Positions 1 to 8,207 are shown, counted from the first letter of the stretch. The stretch: DNA of 64,000 bases from UBA8941 sp963780545 (GCA_963780545.1 CAWACK010000009.1:45502-109501), one strand, 5' to 3'. A program made the numbers and translations. The notes: a model not told the origin generated them from the sequence alone.

Positions 1-764
1 GCCGTGATCTTGAGCTTCTCCGCCCTCCTGAGTATCTCGACCGCCTTCTGCTGGGTCTTCTCGCCCACGCCGACCTTGGCGGCTATCTTAGGGACCCCGA
101 GCTGGGCGTCGGGGATGGGCATCTGTATGCTCAGCTCCCTGAGAATGAGTCTGTAGATGCGGGCGATGTCCTTCTTGTCTATTGTGCTTACCCTGGCTAT
201 CTCCCGTATGGTCCTCTGAGTCTGGGTCATCCTGCAAGCGGCGTAGAGGGAGGCGGCGGTTATCGCGGAGATGCTCCGCCCCCTGACTAGACCCTGGTTG
301 AGGGCCTTACGGTAGATGACGGCTGCTTTCTCCTTTATCGTCGGCGGTAAGTGGAGCTTATCCGATAGCCTGTCGAGATCCACCATCGCCTGGGCGAGGT
401 TCCGATCCGTGGAGCTGTGGACGCGGGACCTTACCTGCCACCTCCTGAGCCTGAGCATCTGGAGCCTCGTGTTGAGGGGAGTGTTCCTACCGTAGGCGCC
501 TATAACGGTGGAGAGGCCATTATCGTGGATGGCGAAGCTGAAGGGGGCGCCGACCCTGCTACGGGTCTCCTCCTCACCGGGGGTGAAGTCCCTCCACTCC
601 GGGCCGAGGCTGATCGTGGACTCGCGTAGAACTAGGCCGCACGCGCCGCAGATCACCTCCCCGGTACCCCCATCGTAGACGGTGTTTCCGCCGCCGCATT
701 CCGGGCAGACGTCGTCCTCGACGGGGATGTCCCTCTTCTTCGATGTAATCGTCCTTCCTCTCAC
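1..764 (-). CDS. tfb: Transcription initiation factor B (TFB), 3' end cut by window edge
   Basis: Archaeal TFIIB homologue that bridges TBP-DNA and RNA polymerase. The frame opens with GTG at 764, directly after an in-frame TAG. It encodes an N-terminal zinc ribbon (CPECGGGN, then CGACG, about residues 16-40), a B-reader/linker region (GPEWRDF, then GAPFSFAIHDNGLST), and the first cyclin repeat (ISAITAASLYAACR). The second repeat begins but is cut by the left edge, so the C-terminal DNA-binding helices are not seen. It lies downstream of the 11-residue-repeat gene and a winged-helix gene on the same strand, with a gap of about 95 bp. Whether it is the only TFB or a paralogue cannot be told here. 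Confidence 0.9.
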   Translation of the reverse strand, partial: MRGRTITSKKRDIPVEDDVCPECGGGNTVYDGGTGEVICGACGLVLRESTISLGPEWRDFTPGEEETRSRVGAPFSFAIHDNGLSTVIGAYGRNTPLNTRLQMLRLRRWQVRSRVHSSTDRNLAQAMVDLDRLSDKLHLPPTIKEKAAVIYRKALNQGLVRGRSISAITAASLYAACRMTQTQRTIREIARVSTIDKKDIARIYRLILRELSIQMPIPDAQLGVPKIAAKVGVGEKTQQKAVEILRRAEKLKIT

Positions 765-858
765 TCCCTAGATCTGATTCGTTCCGGAATACGGGCCTGG
801 TCAGGGTCACGCTGCATGCGCGTCTTCTCCACCTTCTCGTGCCGGTTACCTACGGCCC

Positions 859-1182
859 TCAGCCCATCCTGAGAATGAACCAGGGGATGGCTCCGGCGAT
901 GATCAGGGCCTCATCCCGATCCTTCTCCGCCGTGGTCGCGACCTTCTTGTAGGACTTCCACGCCATGACTATGGCCGCCTTATAGACCTTCTCCGCCTGA
1001 GCCGTAGCCTCATCATGGTCCTTCTTGGCCGGCGCCGTCGCCTCCTCGTAGTCCTTCCAGGCCTGTGCCGTCGCCTCATTATAGGCCTTCCACGCATGGA
1101 CCACCGTTTCCCCGAAGACCTTCCAGGTCTGTATCGTCGCCTCCTCTCGGGCCTTCTGGGCCTGCTGTTTATTCGAGCTCAT
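859..1182 (-). CDS. Small 11-residue-repeat (hendecad) helical protein
   Basis: 107 residues with a GAGGT ribosome-binding sequence four bases before ATG. From about residue 3 to 90 the protein falls into eight consecutive 11-residue blocks without gaps. Examples are EATIQTWKVFG, ETVVHAWKAYN, EATAQAWKDYE, EATAPAKKDHD, EATAQAEKVYK, AAIVMAWKSYK and KVATTAEKDRD. The recurring pattern is E-A-T-x-x-A-x-K-x-Y/x-x. The C-terminus (IIAGAIPWFIL) is hydrophobic. Hendecad periodicity is known for right-handed coiled coils and for membrane-surface helices such as LEA-like proteins and alpha-synuclein. No specific family is recognised. The protein is rich in Ala, Lys and Glu with several Trp. It sits between a winged-helix gene and TFB on the same strand, so it may be co-transcribed with them. 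Confidence 0.7.
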   Translation of the reverse strand: MSSNKQQAQKAREEATIQTWKVFGETVVHAWKAYNEATAQAWKDYEEATAPAKKDHDEATAQAEKVYKAAIVMAWKSYKKVATTAEKDRDEALIIAGAIPWFILRMG

Positions 1183-1250
1183 TCGACCTCAACATCAGGT
1201 ACGCCTAGGTGGATGGTCTCCCACCCGAGGAGCTGCAAAAGCGGGTCTAT

Positions 1251-1919
1251 CTAGCCCTCCCTCCCGGAGACGAGCTCCATGACCTGGGGCGGGAGGGAGC
1301 CGATCACTATGTATGCCACATCCTCGGCGACGTCGGAGTTGAGCCGTAGCGCGGCTGCGACCCTGCCGGCCGACATATCGTCGAACCAGGACATGAACTT
1401 GACGAATCTTCGCGTAAACGTCTCCTCGTCGGGCGCCTGGGCGGCCAGCCTGCAGGCCATCAGGGTCAGGGCCCGGTGGTACAGGAGGAGCTCGTCGACG
1501 AAGGGGACCAGCGCCCTGACGCGCTCCGCGGGGTCCGACTCCGCCCGGGAGTTGAACTTGTACAGCTCCTCCGCGATGGCCTGAAGCTGACCGTCCATCT
1601 TATCGAAGATCCGGCGGACCTCCTCGGACGCGAAGTGATAGACCCAGGTCTCCCGGCCATTCGCGCGTTCACGGCACTTTTTCAGGACACCGAGCTCGAT
1701 CAGCCTCTTCAGCTTCTTGCTGAGGGTCCTCCGCGACATCTCTCCGCTCTTCACGGGTGCCTCGAAGTCGCTCCACGTGGCCCACCCTCCGTGGCTTTGA
1801 AGCACTTCCAGAGATCCCCTGTTCTTGCTCGTCGTGTAGGCTCTGCAAGTATACTCGGAGTATACTTGGACTCTGGAACTAAATGCTTTACGGTGAAACA
1901 CAACGGGAAGCTTGGACAA
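1251..1919 (-). CDS. Winged-helix transcriptional regulator
   Basis: A winged helix-turn-helix domain occupies about residues 35-100 (EVLQSHGGWATWSDF, recognition-helix stretch RRTLSKKLKRLIELGVL, wing RANGRETWVYHF). A helical C-terminal half of about 120 residues follows and may mediate dimerisation. The longest frame starts with TTG at 1919. A perfect inverted repeat at 1847-1867 lies inside that N-terminal segment, so the real start could be the downstream GTG at 1805, although that would clip helix 1. The family is MarR/TrmB-like at best; no ligand domain is recognised. The stop is 68 bp before the 11-residue-repeat gene, consistent with one transcription unit running towards TFB. Confidence 0.7.
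   Translation of the reverse strand: MSKLPVVFHRKAFSSRVQVYSEYTCRAYTTSKNRGSLEVLQSHGGWATWSDFEAPVKSGEMSRRTLSKKLKRLIELGVLKKCRERANGRETWVYHFASEEVRRIFDKMDGQLQAIAEELYKFNSRAESDPAERVRALVPFVDELLLYHRALTLMACRLAAQAPDEETFTRRFVKFMSWFDDMSAGRVAAALRLNSDVAEDVAYIVIGSLPPQVMELVSGREG
1847..1867. promoter_or_regulatory. Perfect inverted repeat, candidate operator
   Basis: Two 9-bp arms (AAGTATACT / AGTATACTT) flank a central CGG. The core AGTATACT is itself a palindrome. A T/A-rich TATA-like stretch lies about 15-30 bp further upstream on the minus strand (near 1876-1888), so the repeat would sit around the transcription start of the winged-helix gene. Autoregulation is inference. Confidence 0.5.
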
Positions 1920-2301
1920 GACAGTGGGGATCAGGATGACCCTTGCTCTCTATAAGCTGCAGAGCCTGGCCCAAGGGCAAGAAAAATAAGTATCCTGGCA
2001 GCACCCGCCGTCGATTTCGTACTCTTGGTTTTGTTTCGCACACAGGCTGGTTGACGCCCAAGGGAAGCTAATCCTTGCCGAGCTCGAGGAGGCCTGACGG
2101 CTCCAGAAGCTCATAAAGGCCAGGTGAGATCTCGAGCTCCCTAAGACTCTTAAAGCCAGAAGCAGAGGAACGTCCTGAGGCGAATAGAGAAGGTGAGAGG
2201 CAATGCCCCGACCGCGTGCACGGTTGAAGCGAGGTTCAAAGATTGTGCCGGGGTTATCCGCGGGGATGATTAAGACTCTCTAGGATATTTCGGATGAAAA
2301 T

Positions 2302-2480
2302 ATGATTCGTTTTTTCATGCTCGAGCTTGTGAAGATAGGCGGCGGTACAGCCCTAAGATTCCCTTTGGTATTAGACGTCGACTGCGCCGGCTGGGTCTTA
2401 TCGAGGATGTCGGCGGTGGGCTCCGCCTCACCGCAAAAGGCGTGAAGTTTCTCGACGAACTCGAGAAGGCCGAGGTCTGA
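2302..2480 (+). pseudogene. Winged-helix gene remnant in a 600-bp gene-poor stretch
   Basis: The interval 1920-2521 has no intact gene. Coding-like pieces survive. One frame from ATG at 2302 reads IRFFMLELVKIGGGTA, typical of helix 1 of a winged helix. After a frame change, the stretch up to TGA at 2480 reads GLIEDVGGGLRLTAKGVKFLDELEKA, typical of a wing and C-terminal helix. An earlier piece (about 2047-2096) ends GKLILAELEEA before a stop. These look like a broken small regulator, perhaps two. Alternatively this is unannotated short coding sequence with a sequencing error. Confidence 0.4.
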
Positions 2481-2521
2481 CGATCGCGCTCATCGGTGAG
2501 GAGTAGGCCGCCAGGAGGTTA

Positions 2522-2644
2522 TTAATCACTAGCTAATATTGCTAAAACAAGCCCAATAAGGCCAAGTATCGCTAAGATCGCTAGGAAATTATTATCATTT
2601 CTCGCCTCCTCGAACTCCTTATTCAGGATAACGTTAAGCTTCAT
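2522..2644 (-). CDS. Tiny single-span membrane protein (40 residues)
   Basis: ATG at 2644 is preceded by GGTGAGG at ribosome-binding distance. The product has a charged N-terminal helix (about 18 residues, KEFEEARNDNN) and then one hydrophobic span (FLAILAILGLIGLVLAILA) ending two residues before the stop. This is the pattern of a tail-anchored or single-pass small protein. It is divergent from cdc48 across about 110 bp. The function is unknown. The clean ribosome-binding sequence plus a perfect transmembrane helix make it more than a chance frame. Confidence 0.55.
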   Translation of the reverse strand: MKLNVILNKEFEEARNDNNFLAILAILGLIGLVLAILASD

Positions 2645-2752
2645 GGCCTCACCAGTCGTAATGCGTACACACCCATAGTGATGAATAACAAACTAATCTT
2701 ATATTGATTAAGACCTATCTTGAAAGCCGAGAAGCATCTCCAGGTGGACTTT

Positions 2753-4924
2753 TTGAGCAGCATCAAGTTGAAGGTAGCCGAAGCGAAACAGCAAATTGAC
2801 GTCGGTCGAAGCATCGCGCGCATGGACTCTGATGCGATGAAGACCCTCGGTGTCACCGTAGGCGACGTCGTCGAGATCGTCGGCAAGAAGTCCACCGCGG
2901 CAAAGGCTTGGCCAGCTTACACAGAGGATCAGGGACTCGGACTCCTACGCATCGATGGCTTCATCCGGAAGAACTGCAACGTGAGCATCAACGAGTTCGT
3001 CGACGTCAAGAGGGCCGAAGTGGAATACGCCGCTTCGGTGAAGCTCGCGCCGGTTGACTTCAGGATGAGCGTGGACAACGACTTCATAAGCTTCGTGAAG
3101 GACCGCCTCATCGACCACCCCGCGACGCGTGGCGACACACTGCTCATCATGATGCTCGGCCACTCGGTGCCCTTCATGGTAGTCAACACGCGGCCAGCTG
3201 GGATCGTCAAGATCTCTCCTACCTCGGAGATCCAGATCCTGAGTGAACCCGTGCCCGAGATGGAGATGACGAGCCGGACCACATACGAGGACATCGGCGG
3301 CCTGAACGAGGAGATCCGGCGCATAAGAGAGATGGTGGAGCTGCCACTGAAGCACCCGGAGATATTCCAGCGCCTCGGCATAGACCCGCCGAAGGGTGTG
3401 CTGATCCACGGCCCACCAGGTTGTGGTAAGACGCTCCTGGCCCGCGCAGTCGCGAACGAGTCAGACGCCAACTTCTATGCGATAAACGGCCCCGAGATCA
3501 TGAGCAAGTTTTACGGCGAGTCCGAGGGTAATATAAGGAGAATGTTCGAGGACGCCGAGAAGAACGCGCCTAGCATCCTGTTCATCGACGAGATAGACGC
3601 CATCGCGCCGAAAAGGAGCGAGGTCACCGGAGAGGTTGAGCGCCGCGTCGTCGCACAGCTCCTCGCCAGCATGGACGGCTTGAAGAGTAGGGGCCACGTC
3701 ATAGTCATAGGCGCAACTAACAGACCCGAGGCTATCGACGAGGCCCTTCGGCGCCCAGGTAGGTTCGACAGGGAGATCGAGATCGCCGTTACCGGTAGGG
3801 AGGGGCGCCTAGAGATCCTGCAGATTCACACCCGAGATATGCCGCTGGCTGAGGACGTCAACCTCCAGAAGGTCTCCGAGTTCACCCATGGCTACACTGG
3901 CGCCGACCTCGAGGCCCTGAGTCGTGAGGCCGCCATGAAGGCGCTCCGCAGGTACCTCCCCAAGATCGACCTAGAGCAGAAGAGGATACCCCACGAGGTC
4001 CTTGACAATATGGTCGTCAATGGTGAGGATATAATGGGCGCCTTTAGGGAGGTTACTCCGACGGTGATGCGCGAGGTCTACGTCGAGACGCCGAACGTCC
4101 ACTGGGACGAGGTCGGCGGCCTCGAGGAGGTTAAGCAGGGGCTAATGGAGGCGGTGGAGTGGCCGCTCAAGACGCCCGAGAGGTTTACGCGCCTCGGGAT
4201 CCAGCCGCCCAAGGGAATACTTCTTCAAGGCCCACCTGGCTGCGGCAAGACGCTTCTAGCCCGAGCCGTCGCTACGGAGTCTGAGGCGAACTTCATCGCC
4301 ATCCGCGGCCCCGAGATATTCAGCAAGTGGGTCGGCGAGTCAGAGAAGGCGTTACGTGAGACCTTCAGGAAGGCCCGATTGGCGGCGCCGAGCATCATAT
4401 TCTTCGACGAGTTCGACGCCCTCGTCCCCACAAGGGGTGGGGGAGGCGACAACCGAGTCACGGAGAGAGTCATAAGCCAGCTTCTCACCGAGATCGACGG
4501 CCTCCTCAGCCTCCAGAATATAGTCGTAATCGCCGCCACGAACCGCCCGGACATGATCGACCCCGCCGTTCTTCGCCCGGGTAGGTTCGATAGGCGCGTC
4601 TACGTCCCGCCACCAGACTCGGCGGCGAGGCTCAAGATACTTCAGATCAAGACAAGGGACATGCCATTAGATAAGGGCGTTAAAGTCGAAGAGCTCGCGA
4701 AGAGAATGCAGGGTTACAGCGGTGCCGACATCGACTCCATCTGCCGAGAGGCCGCGATAACCGCCCTCAGAAAGGACCCGGAGGCGACGAAGGTCACCCT
4801 GAACGACTTCGAGAAGGTAATGTCTGATATACTCCCCTCGATAACCCCTGATATGGAGAAGTGGTACCAGGAGACGAATAAGCGCCTCCGGGACCAGCAG
4901 AAGCCCCCAATGGATATAGCTTAG
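2753..4924 (+). CDS. cdc48: CDC48/VAT-type AAA+ ATPase
   Basis: Hexameric unfoldase that feeds substrates to the proteasome or remodels complexes. The order is an N-terminal double-psi/beta-barrel domain (about residues 1-180, beginning SSIKLKVAEAK), then two AAA+ modules. D1 has Walker A GPPGCGKT, Walker B ILFIDEIDA and arginine-finger region RRPGRFDRE. D2 has Walker A GPPGCGKT, Walker B IIFFDEFDA and RPGRFDRR. The frame is open from TTG at 2720, but TTG at 2753 is preferred: GGTG lies just upstream and the product then starts as family members do. The length of about 720 residues matches archaeal VAT. A 44-residue frame follows only 9 bp after the stop. Confidence 0.95.
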   Translation: MSSIKLKVAEAKQQIDVGRSIARMDSDAMKTLGVTVGDVVEIVGKKSTAAKAWPAYTEDQGLGLLRIDGFIRKNCNVSINEFVDVKRAEVEYAASVKLAPVDFRMSVDNDFISFVKDRLIDHPATRGDTLLIMMLGHSVPFMVVNTRPAGIVKISPTSEIQILSEPVPEMEMTSRTTYEDIGGLNEEIRRIREMVELPLKHPEIFQRLGIDPPKGVLIHGPPGCGKTLLARAVANESDANFYAINGPEIMSKFYGESEGNIRRMFEDAEKNAPSILFIDEIDAIAPKRSEVTGEVERRVVAQLLASMDGLKSRGHVIVIGATNRPEAIDEALRRPGRFDREIEIAVTGREGRLEILQIHTRDMPLAEDVNLQKVSEFTHGYTGADLEALSREAAMKALRRYLPKIDLEQKRIPHEVLDNMVVNGEDIMGAFREVTPTVMREVYVETPNVHWDEVGGLEEVKQGLMEAVEWPLKTPERFTRLGIQPPKGILLQGPPGCGKTLLARAVATESEANFIAIRGPEIFSKWVGESEKALRETFRKARLAAPSIIFFDEFDALVPTRGGGGDNRVTERVISQLLTEIDGLLSLQNIVVIAATNRPDMIDPAVLRPGRFDRRVYVPPPDSAARLKILQIKTRDMPLDKGVKVEELAKRMQGYSGADIDSICREAAITALRKDPEATKVTLNDFEKVMSDILPSITPDMEKWYQETNKRLRDQQKPPMDIA

Positions 4925-4933
4925 GTGTGAACA

Positions 4934-5068
4934 ATGGACGCTAAGCTCATACCCTCGAACGTTGTGGAGGCTCTCGGGAGGAGCGGCGCCCACGAGTTCG
5001 ACGATCTCAAGCACGTCCAGAAGTATTTAATAAATCCTAAGTCAGCAAAGAACAATCGAAGCAGGTAA
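4934..5068 (+). CDS. Short frame directly after cdc48, possibly a truncated gene
   Basis: 44 codons from ATG at 4934 to TAA at 5068, starting 9 bp after the cdc48 stop. The first 37 codons have the same high-GC codon choice as cdc48. The last few (NPKSAKNNRSR) are A-rich, and the sequence turns AT-rich from about 5030. This looks like a cdc48-linked gene whose 3' part was replaced by the accessory segment that begins here. No family is recognised. Confidence 0.4.
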   Translation: MDAKLIPSNVVEALGRSGAHEFDDLKHVQKYLINPKSAKNNRSR

Positions 5069-5073
5069 ATTAA

Positions 5074-5541
5074 TTGGTCGAGGATAAAATGCGCCAAGTC
5101 ATCTTTACCATAAAGCAACATTTCGAAGAGTCTAACCGGAAACTTATTCTAGATTTCATTATGGAACACCCAGACCGAAGCCCCTCATTTGAGAAAGCCT
5201 TAGAGGCAGATGTACTCTACGCATTAACGCACGTTGACGAAGATGCTACTATAAAGGGTAACAAGAAAAATAACTACGATTTTCTCCTACCCCATCTGGA
5301 TATGAAGATCGAGTTTAAGGCGACTAGACATGGTGGTAAGAGCCAGTTGAATGAAATTCGATTCGGGAGAAAGGGCAAACGTATTGCTGATTATTATCTC
5401 CTTATAGCACCAAAAATCCCTAACACAATCGACTTCTTGAAAGAGTGTCAAGATATGAATATTAAAATGGTTGTCGAGGAAATTTATGGCAAACACCAAT
5501 ACGTATTGGCTCTGATAGAGTCGCCTCCTATGTCAGCGTGA
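5074..5541 (+). CDS. Putative PD-(D/E)XK-type nuclease-like protein
   Basis: 155 residues from TTG at 5074 (an internal ATG at 5089 is an alternative). The central stretch NNYDFLLPHLDMKIEFKAT has the D...(E)xK spacing of a restriction-endonuclease-like active site, with a Gln/Asn-containing helix (KSQLNEIRFGRKGKRIADYYLLIAP) after it. The N-terminal 60 residues are helical. It is noticeably more AT-rich than cdc48 next door and has no partner methylase nearby, so it may be a solitary acquired nuclease or resolvase-like protein. The family assignment rests only on this motif. Confidence 0.5.
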   Translation: MVEDKMRQVIFTIKQHFEESNRKLILDFIMEHPDRSPSFEKALEADVLYALTHVDEDATIKGNKKNNYDFLLPHLDMKIEFKATRHGGKSQLNEIRFGRKGKRIADYYLLIAPKIPNTIDFLKECQDMNIKMVVEEIYGKHQYVLALIESPPMSA

Positions 5542-5669
5542 GTAGCAGCGCGCATATCTTTATTGTGGCCATTTCAAAAATCTGATTAAATGGTGGATGG
5601 CAGTCGGGGTGATTTTGAGTCAGGAATCTAGATGGGGTTGTGTTAAGTGAGGATCCTCATACAGTGACC

Positions 5670-5774
5670 ATGTGTGTATGTGACGGCTGTGGCGCACTTC
5701 TCAATAAAGACGATATGAAACCCTACAGAAGTCTGCTTAACCCTCATTGTGAAGAAGGTCGCGCGAGCGCCTGA
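5670..5774 (+). CDS. Very short Cys-rich frame (34 residues)
   Basis: Starts MCVCDGCGALLN and later has an H-C pair (NPHCEEG). The C-x-C-x2-C arrangement suggests a metal-binding knuckle. GTG six bases upstream is an alternative start. No family is recognised and the frame could be fortuitous. The rest of 5542-5912 holds no other gene. It contains two short copies of a GCGC-rich palindrome followed by an A-run and GG (near 5781-5801 and 5829-5853). Confidence 0.25.
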   Translation: MCVCDGCGALLNKDDMKPYRSLLNPHCEEGRASA

Positions 5775-5912
5775 CAGCTAGCCGCGCACGTGCAAAAAAG
5801 GAGCCCCTAAAAAGGCTCATTGTTCTCAGATGCGCATGCGCGTGCGCAAAAAGGCGGAAGGAGAACTATCTACATGAGAGGCACAACAGTCACTGTTTTC
5901 CATCATTTAGTT

Positions 5913-7685
5913 TCAGATGTAGGCATCAGTTGCATATCTCCGCATCATTCGATGAGTGTTGAAATAATAGGCAATTTTGCCAATTGAGTTTCGCATCATG
6001 CTTATCCAACTATCTCGTTCCTCGTAGAATTTTGGGATAATGAGGTATTCTAGCTTGTTGTAGAGATCAGCTAGTTCTCTCTTTCTTCTTTCACCCTCAT
6101 TGATTTTTTGATCAGGAGACGGGCCAATTGCCCAGCCGGTGAGACCTTCAACGCAGCCTTCGATCCACCAGCCATCTAAGACGCTGAAATTTACCACCCC
6201 GTTATGTGCTGCCTTCATCCCGCTTGTCCCAGATGCCTCATATGGGGGAAGTGGGGTATTCAGCCAGATGTCGACACCTGAAGTCATTATCCCAGCCATT
6301 TCCATGTCGTAGTTTTCAAGATAGGCGACTTCGACCTTATTTTTAAGCAGGTCAATGTATCTGTAGATGTCCCTGATCAGCATCTTACCCATCACGTCTC
6401 TGGGGTGTGCCTTTCCAGCGAAAACTAGCTGAATTTTGCCCTGTCTATTTACTTCCTCAAGTTTCTCCAAGTCCGAGAAGATCATGGTTGCTCTCTTGTA
6501 CTCGGTGGCTCTTCTTGCAAAGCCTAGGGTCAACGTGCCAATATCCAATCTAATGCCGACTTTCTCGTAAACAAAGTCGATCAAATCCTGCTTTGCTTTC
6601 ATATGCGCTGTCCACAACTCATTATTCGGAATTGAATCAACTCTCACAAGAAGTTCTGGTTCGTTAGCCCATCCTCGAATATAGGTGTCGAAAAGATCTC
6701 TAAAGTACTGGCAGGTCCAAGTATAGGAGTGGACGCCATTAGTTATTTCTTGGATGTTGTAACCCGGAAAAATTTTCCTTGAGTACTCCATATGCGACTC
6801 TGTTACGCCATTGGTGTATTTACTCAGATTCAATGCCAAAAGCGCCATATTCAATTGGGATGATCCACCATACTTAATCAAGACATCCCGCGGTAACTCA
6901 GGCCCAAGCACTCTTGATACAAGATCATAAGAGAATTTATCAAGAGCAGCTTCAACAGGCGTGTGAGTTGTGAAAACACACAAATTTTTCACCTTATCAG
7001 CGTTCATCTCATTCCTTTTTAAAAGCTCGAGAGTTAGAAGGCTGGAATGACCCTCATTCATGTGATATTTTTTGATGTTGATGTTTAAAGCTTCAAGAAT
7101 CTTCACACCACCAATACCCAAGACTATCTCCTGTTTCAACCGATATGCCTCGTCGCCTCCGTAAAGAAAATCAGTTATTTCCCTACCACATTCAACGTTT
7201 CCTTCAACGTCGGTCGTGAGAAACAGAACCGGAACAACCCCGCCGGTCGTGCTCTCCTGATTATAAACCCAAGCTCCGACCTTGACATTCCCCTCCCCAA
7301 TTCTAACGGTCACAGTTGCTGACAACAATCTCATAAACTTCGAAGGATCCCACTCCTCTGGGTATTCCAATTGTTCTCCGTCGAACGTAATCTTCTGTTT
7401 CAGGTAGCCCTCTTTACTGAGTAAAGTGACTGCAATCAATGGGATCCTCAAATCCGCGCTTGATCTAACTACGTCACCTGCTAAAACCCCTAACCCGCCA
7501 CTGTAAGTTGGAATATTACTCTTAATGCCGATTTCCATGGAAAAATAAGCGACTCTAGGGCCTTCGATAAAACTGCGCATGCAATACTCGCTGTCAAAGT
7601 AACATTGTTTGGTCAAAAATTCGCTCTTGAACTTAGTTTCATTAGACTCTAATGACATTCCGCATATAGGATCTTTCACATTCAC
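5913..7685 (-). CDS. YHS domain fused to alpha-glucan phosphorylase (GT35)
   Basis: Phosphorolysis of storage glucan to glucose 1-phosphate. Residues 1-43 form a YHS domain (DPICGMSLE...KQCYFDSEYCMRSF), a small Cys-containing metal-binding fold. From residue 44 the short-type phosphorylase begins (VAYFSMEIG, SGGLGVLAGD). It continues with HMNEGHSSLL, THTPVEAA, and the pyridoxal phosphate lysine in EASGTSGMKAAHNG. It ends about 590, shorter than 700-850-residue phosphorylases that carry an N-terminal DUF3417 domain, which YHS here replaces. The gene is AT-richer than the chromosomal core and is followed by accessory DNA. The enzyme call is firm; the role of YHS (metal or redox control) is inference. 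Confidence 0.88.
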   Translation of the reverse strand: MNVKDPICGMSLESNETKFKSEFLTKQCYFDSEYCMRSFIEGPRVAYFSMEIGIKSNIPTYSGGLGVLAGDVVRSSADLRIPLIAVTLLSKEGYLKQKITFDGEQLEYPEEWDPSKFMRLLSATVTVRIGEGNVKVGAWVYNQESTTGGVVPVLFLTTDVEGNVECGREITDFLYGGDEAYRLKQEIVLGIGGVKILEALNINIKKYHMNEGHSSLLTLELLKRNEMNADKVKNLCVFTTHTPVEAALDKFSYDLVSRVLGPELPRDVLIKYGGSSQLNMALLALNLSKYTNGVTESHMEYSRKIFPGYNIQEITNGVHSYTWTCQYFRDLFDTYIRGWANEPELLVRVDSIPNNELWTAHMKAKQDLIDFVYEKVGIRLDIGTLTLGFARRATEYKRATMIFSDLEKLEEVNRQGKIQLVFAGKAHPRDVMGKMLIRDIYRYIDLLKNKVEVAYLENYDMEMAGIMTSGVDIWLNTPLPPYEASGTSGMKAAHNGVVNFSVLDGWWIEGCVEGLTGWAIGPSPDQKINEGERRKRELADLYNKLEYLIIPKFYEERDSWISMMRNSIGKIAYYFNTHRMMRRYATDAYI

Positions 7686-8159
7686 AAAGTAACACTCTTA
7701 AAGACAGACGACAGCCAAGCTTTAATAAACCATTGCCACTTTCCTAGATGTTAACCGCGTGCGATATCACCATGATTCTTTTAAACGCGCGCGCTTAAAT
7801 TTTCTCTCCGTCAACCCCCTATCCTCTCCCCAGTAAGGCTCCTCCTTTCCAACATGAAGTACATGATCCGGACCATCTTCTATGGGTGTCACTCTCCTCG
7901 AATCCCTGGGTATAAAACCGCCTCAATGCGTGGGGTATGAAGGGCCTCAACTTCTCAGGCGGTGATGAGCCGGCTCACTGATAAAGCATCGGCACAAACC
8001 GCGAGGGGAGGGAAGCGTGAAAGAGGTCGAATAACTTATCCTCATTTCCGCCTCGCGTTCGCTCAAGATTTATCAAATATTTCTCTATTGGTGATCAAGA
8101 CGAGTGATCCTAGATTCATCAAGATGCAAATAGCTGACATCATCGTCGGTGAGCGCGCG
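7686..8159. other. Gene-free accessory spacer between glycan phosphorylase and IS copy 1
   Basis: I see no supported gene. It contains a palindrome centred on an alternating CG tract (7780-7799, TTTAAaCGCGCGCGcTTAAA with one mismatch pair) and one copy of a roughly 120-bp repeat (about 7874-7995) whose second copy is beside TBP. A weak 80-codon frame from 7962 runs into the IS end and is not convincing. Confidence 0.5.
7874..7995 (-). repeat. Dispersed 120-bp repeat, copy A (partial coding module)
   Basis: Aligns without gaps to about 63132-63253. Read on the minus strand it encodes LRPFIPHALRRFYTQGFEESDTHRRWSG; copy B encodes the same with four conservative changes. Many differences between the copies are synonymous, which points to a once-expressed protein. 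The non-coding side (CTTTATCAGTGA, then CATCACCGCCTGAGAAGTTGAGGCC) is even better conserved. Here the coding part degenerates after about 28 codons. Confidence 0.55.
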
Positions 8160-8207
8160 CTGGCCTGTCCCGAAATTCATCAGGCTAAAATAAGCTTATT
8201 TTGATAG

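Noticed and set aside
574..810. 78-codon frame overlapping the start of TFB
   Set aside because: It lies in another frame of the TFB coding sequence and has no domain features. The zinc ribbon is read only in the TFB frame.
7962..8204. 80-codon frame running into IS copy 1
   Set aside because: It spans the dispersed repeat, spacer and IS end without any domain pattern; the repeat encodes protein on the opposite strand.
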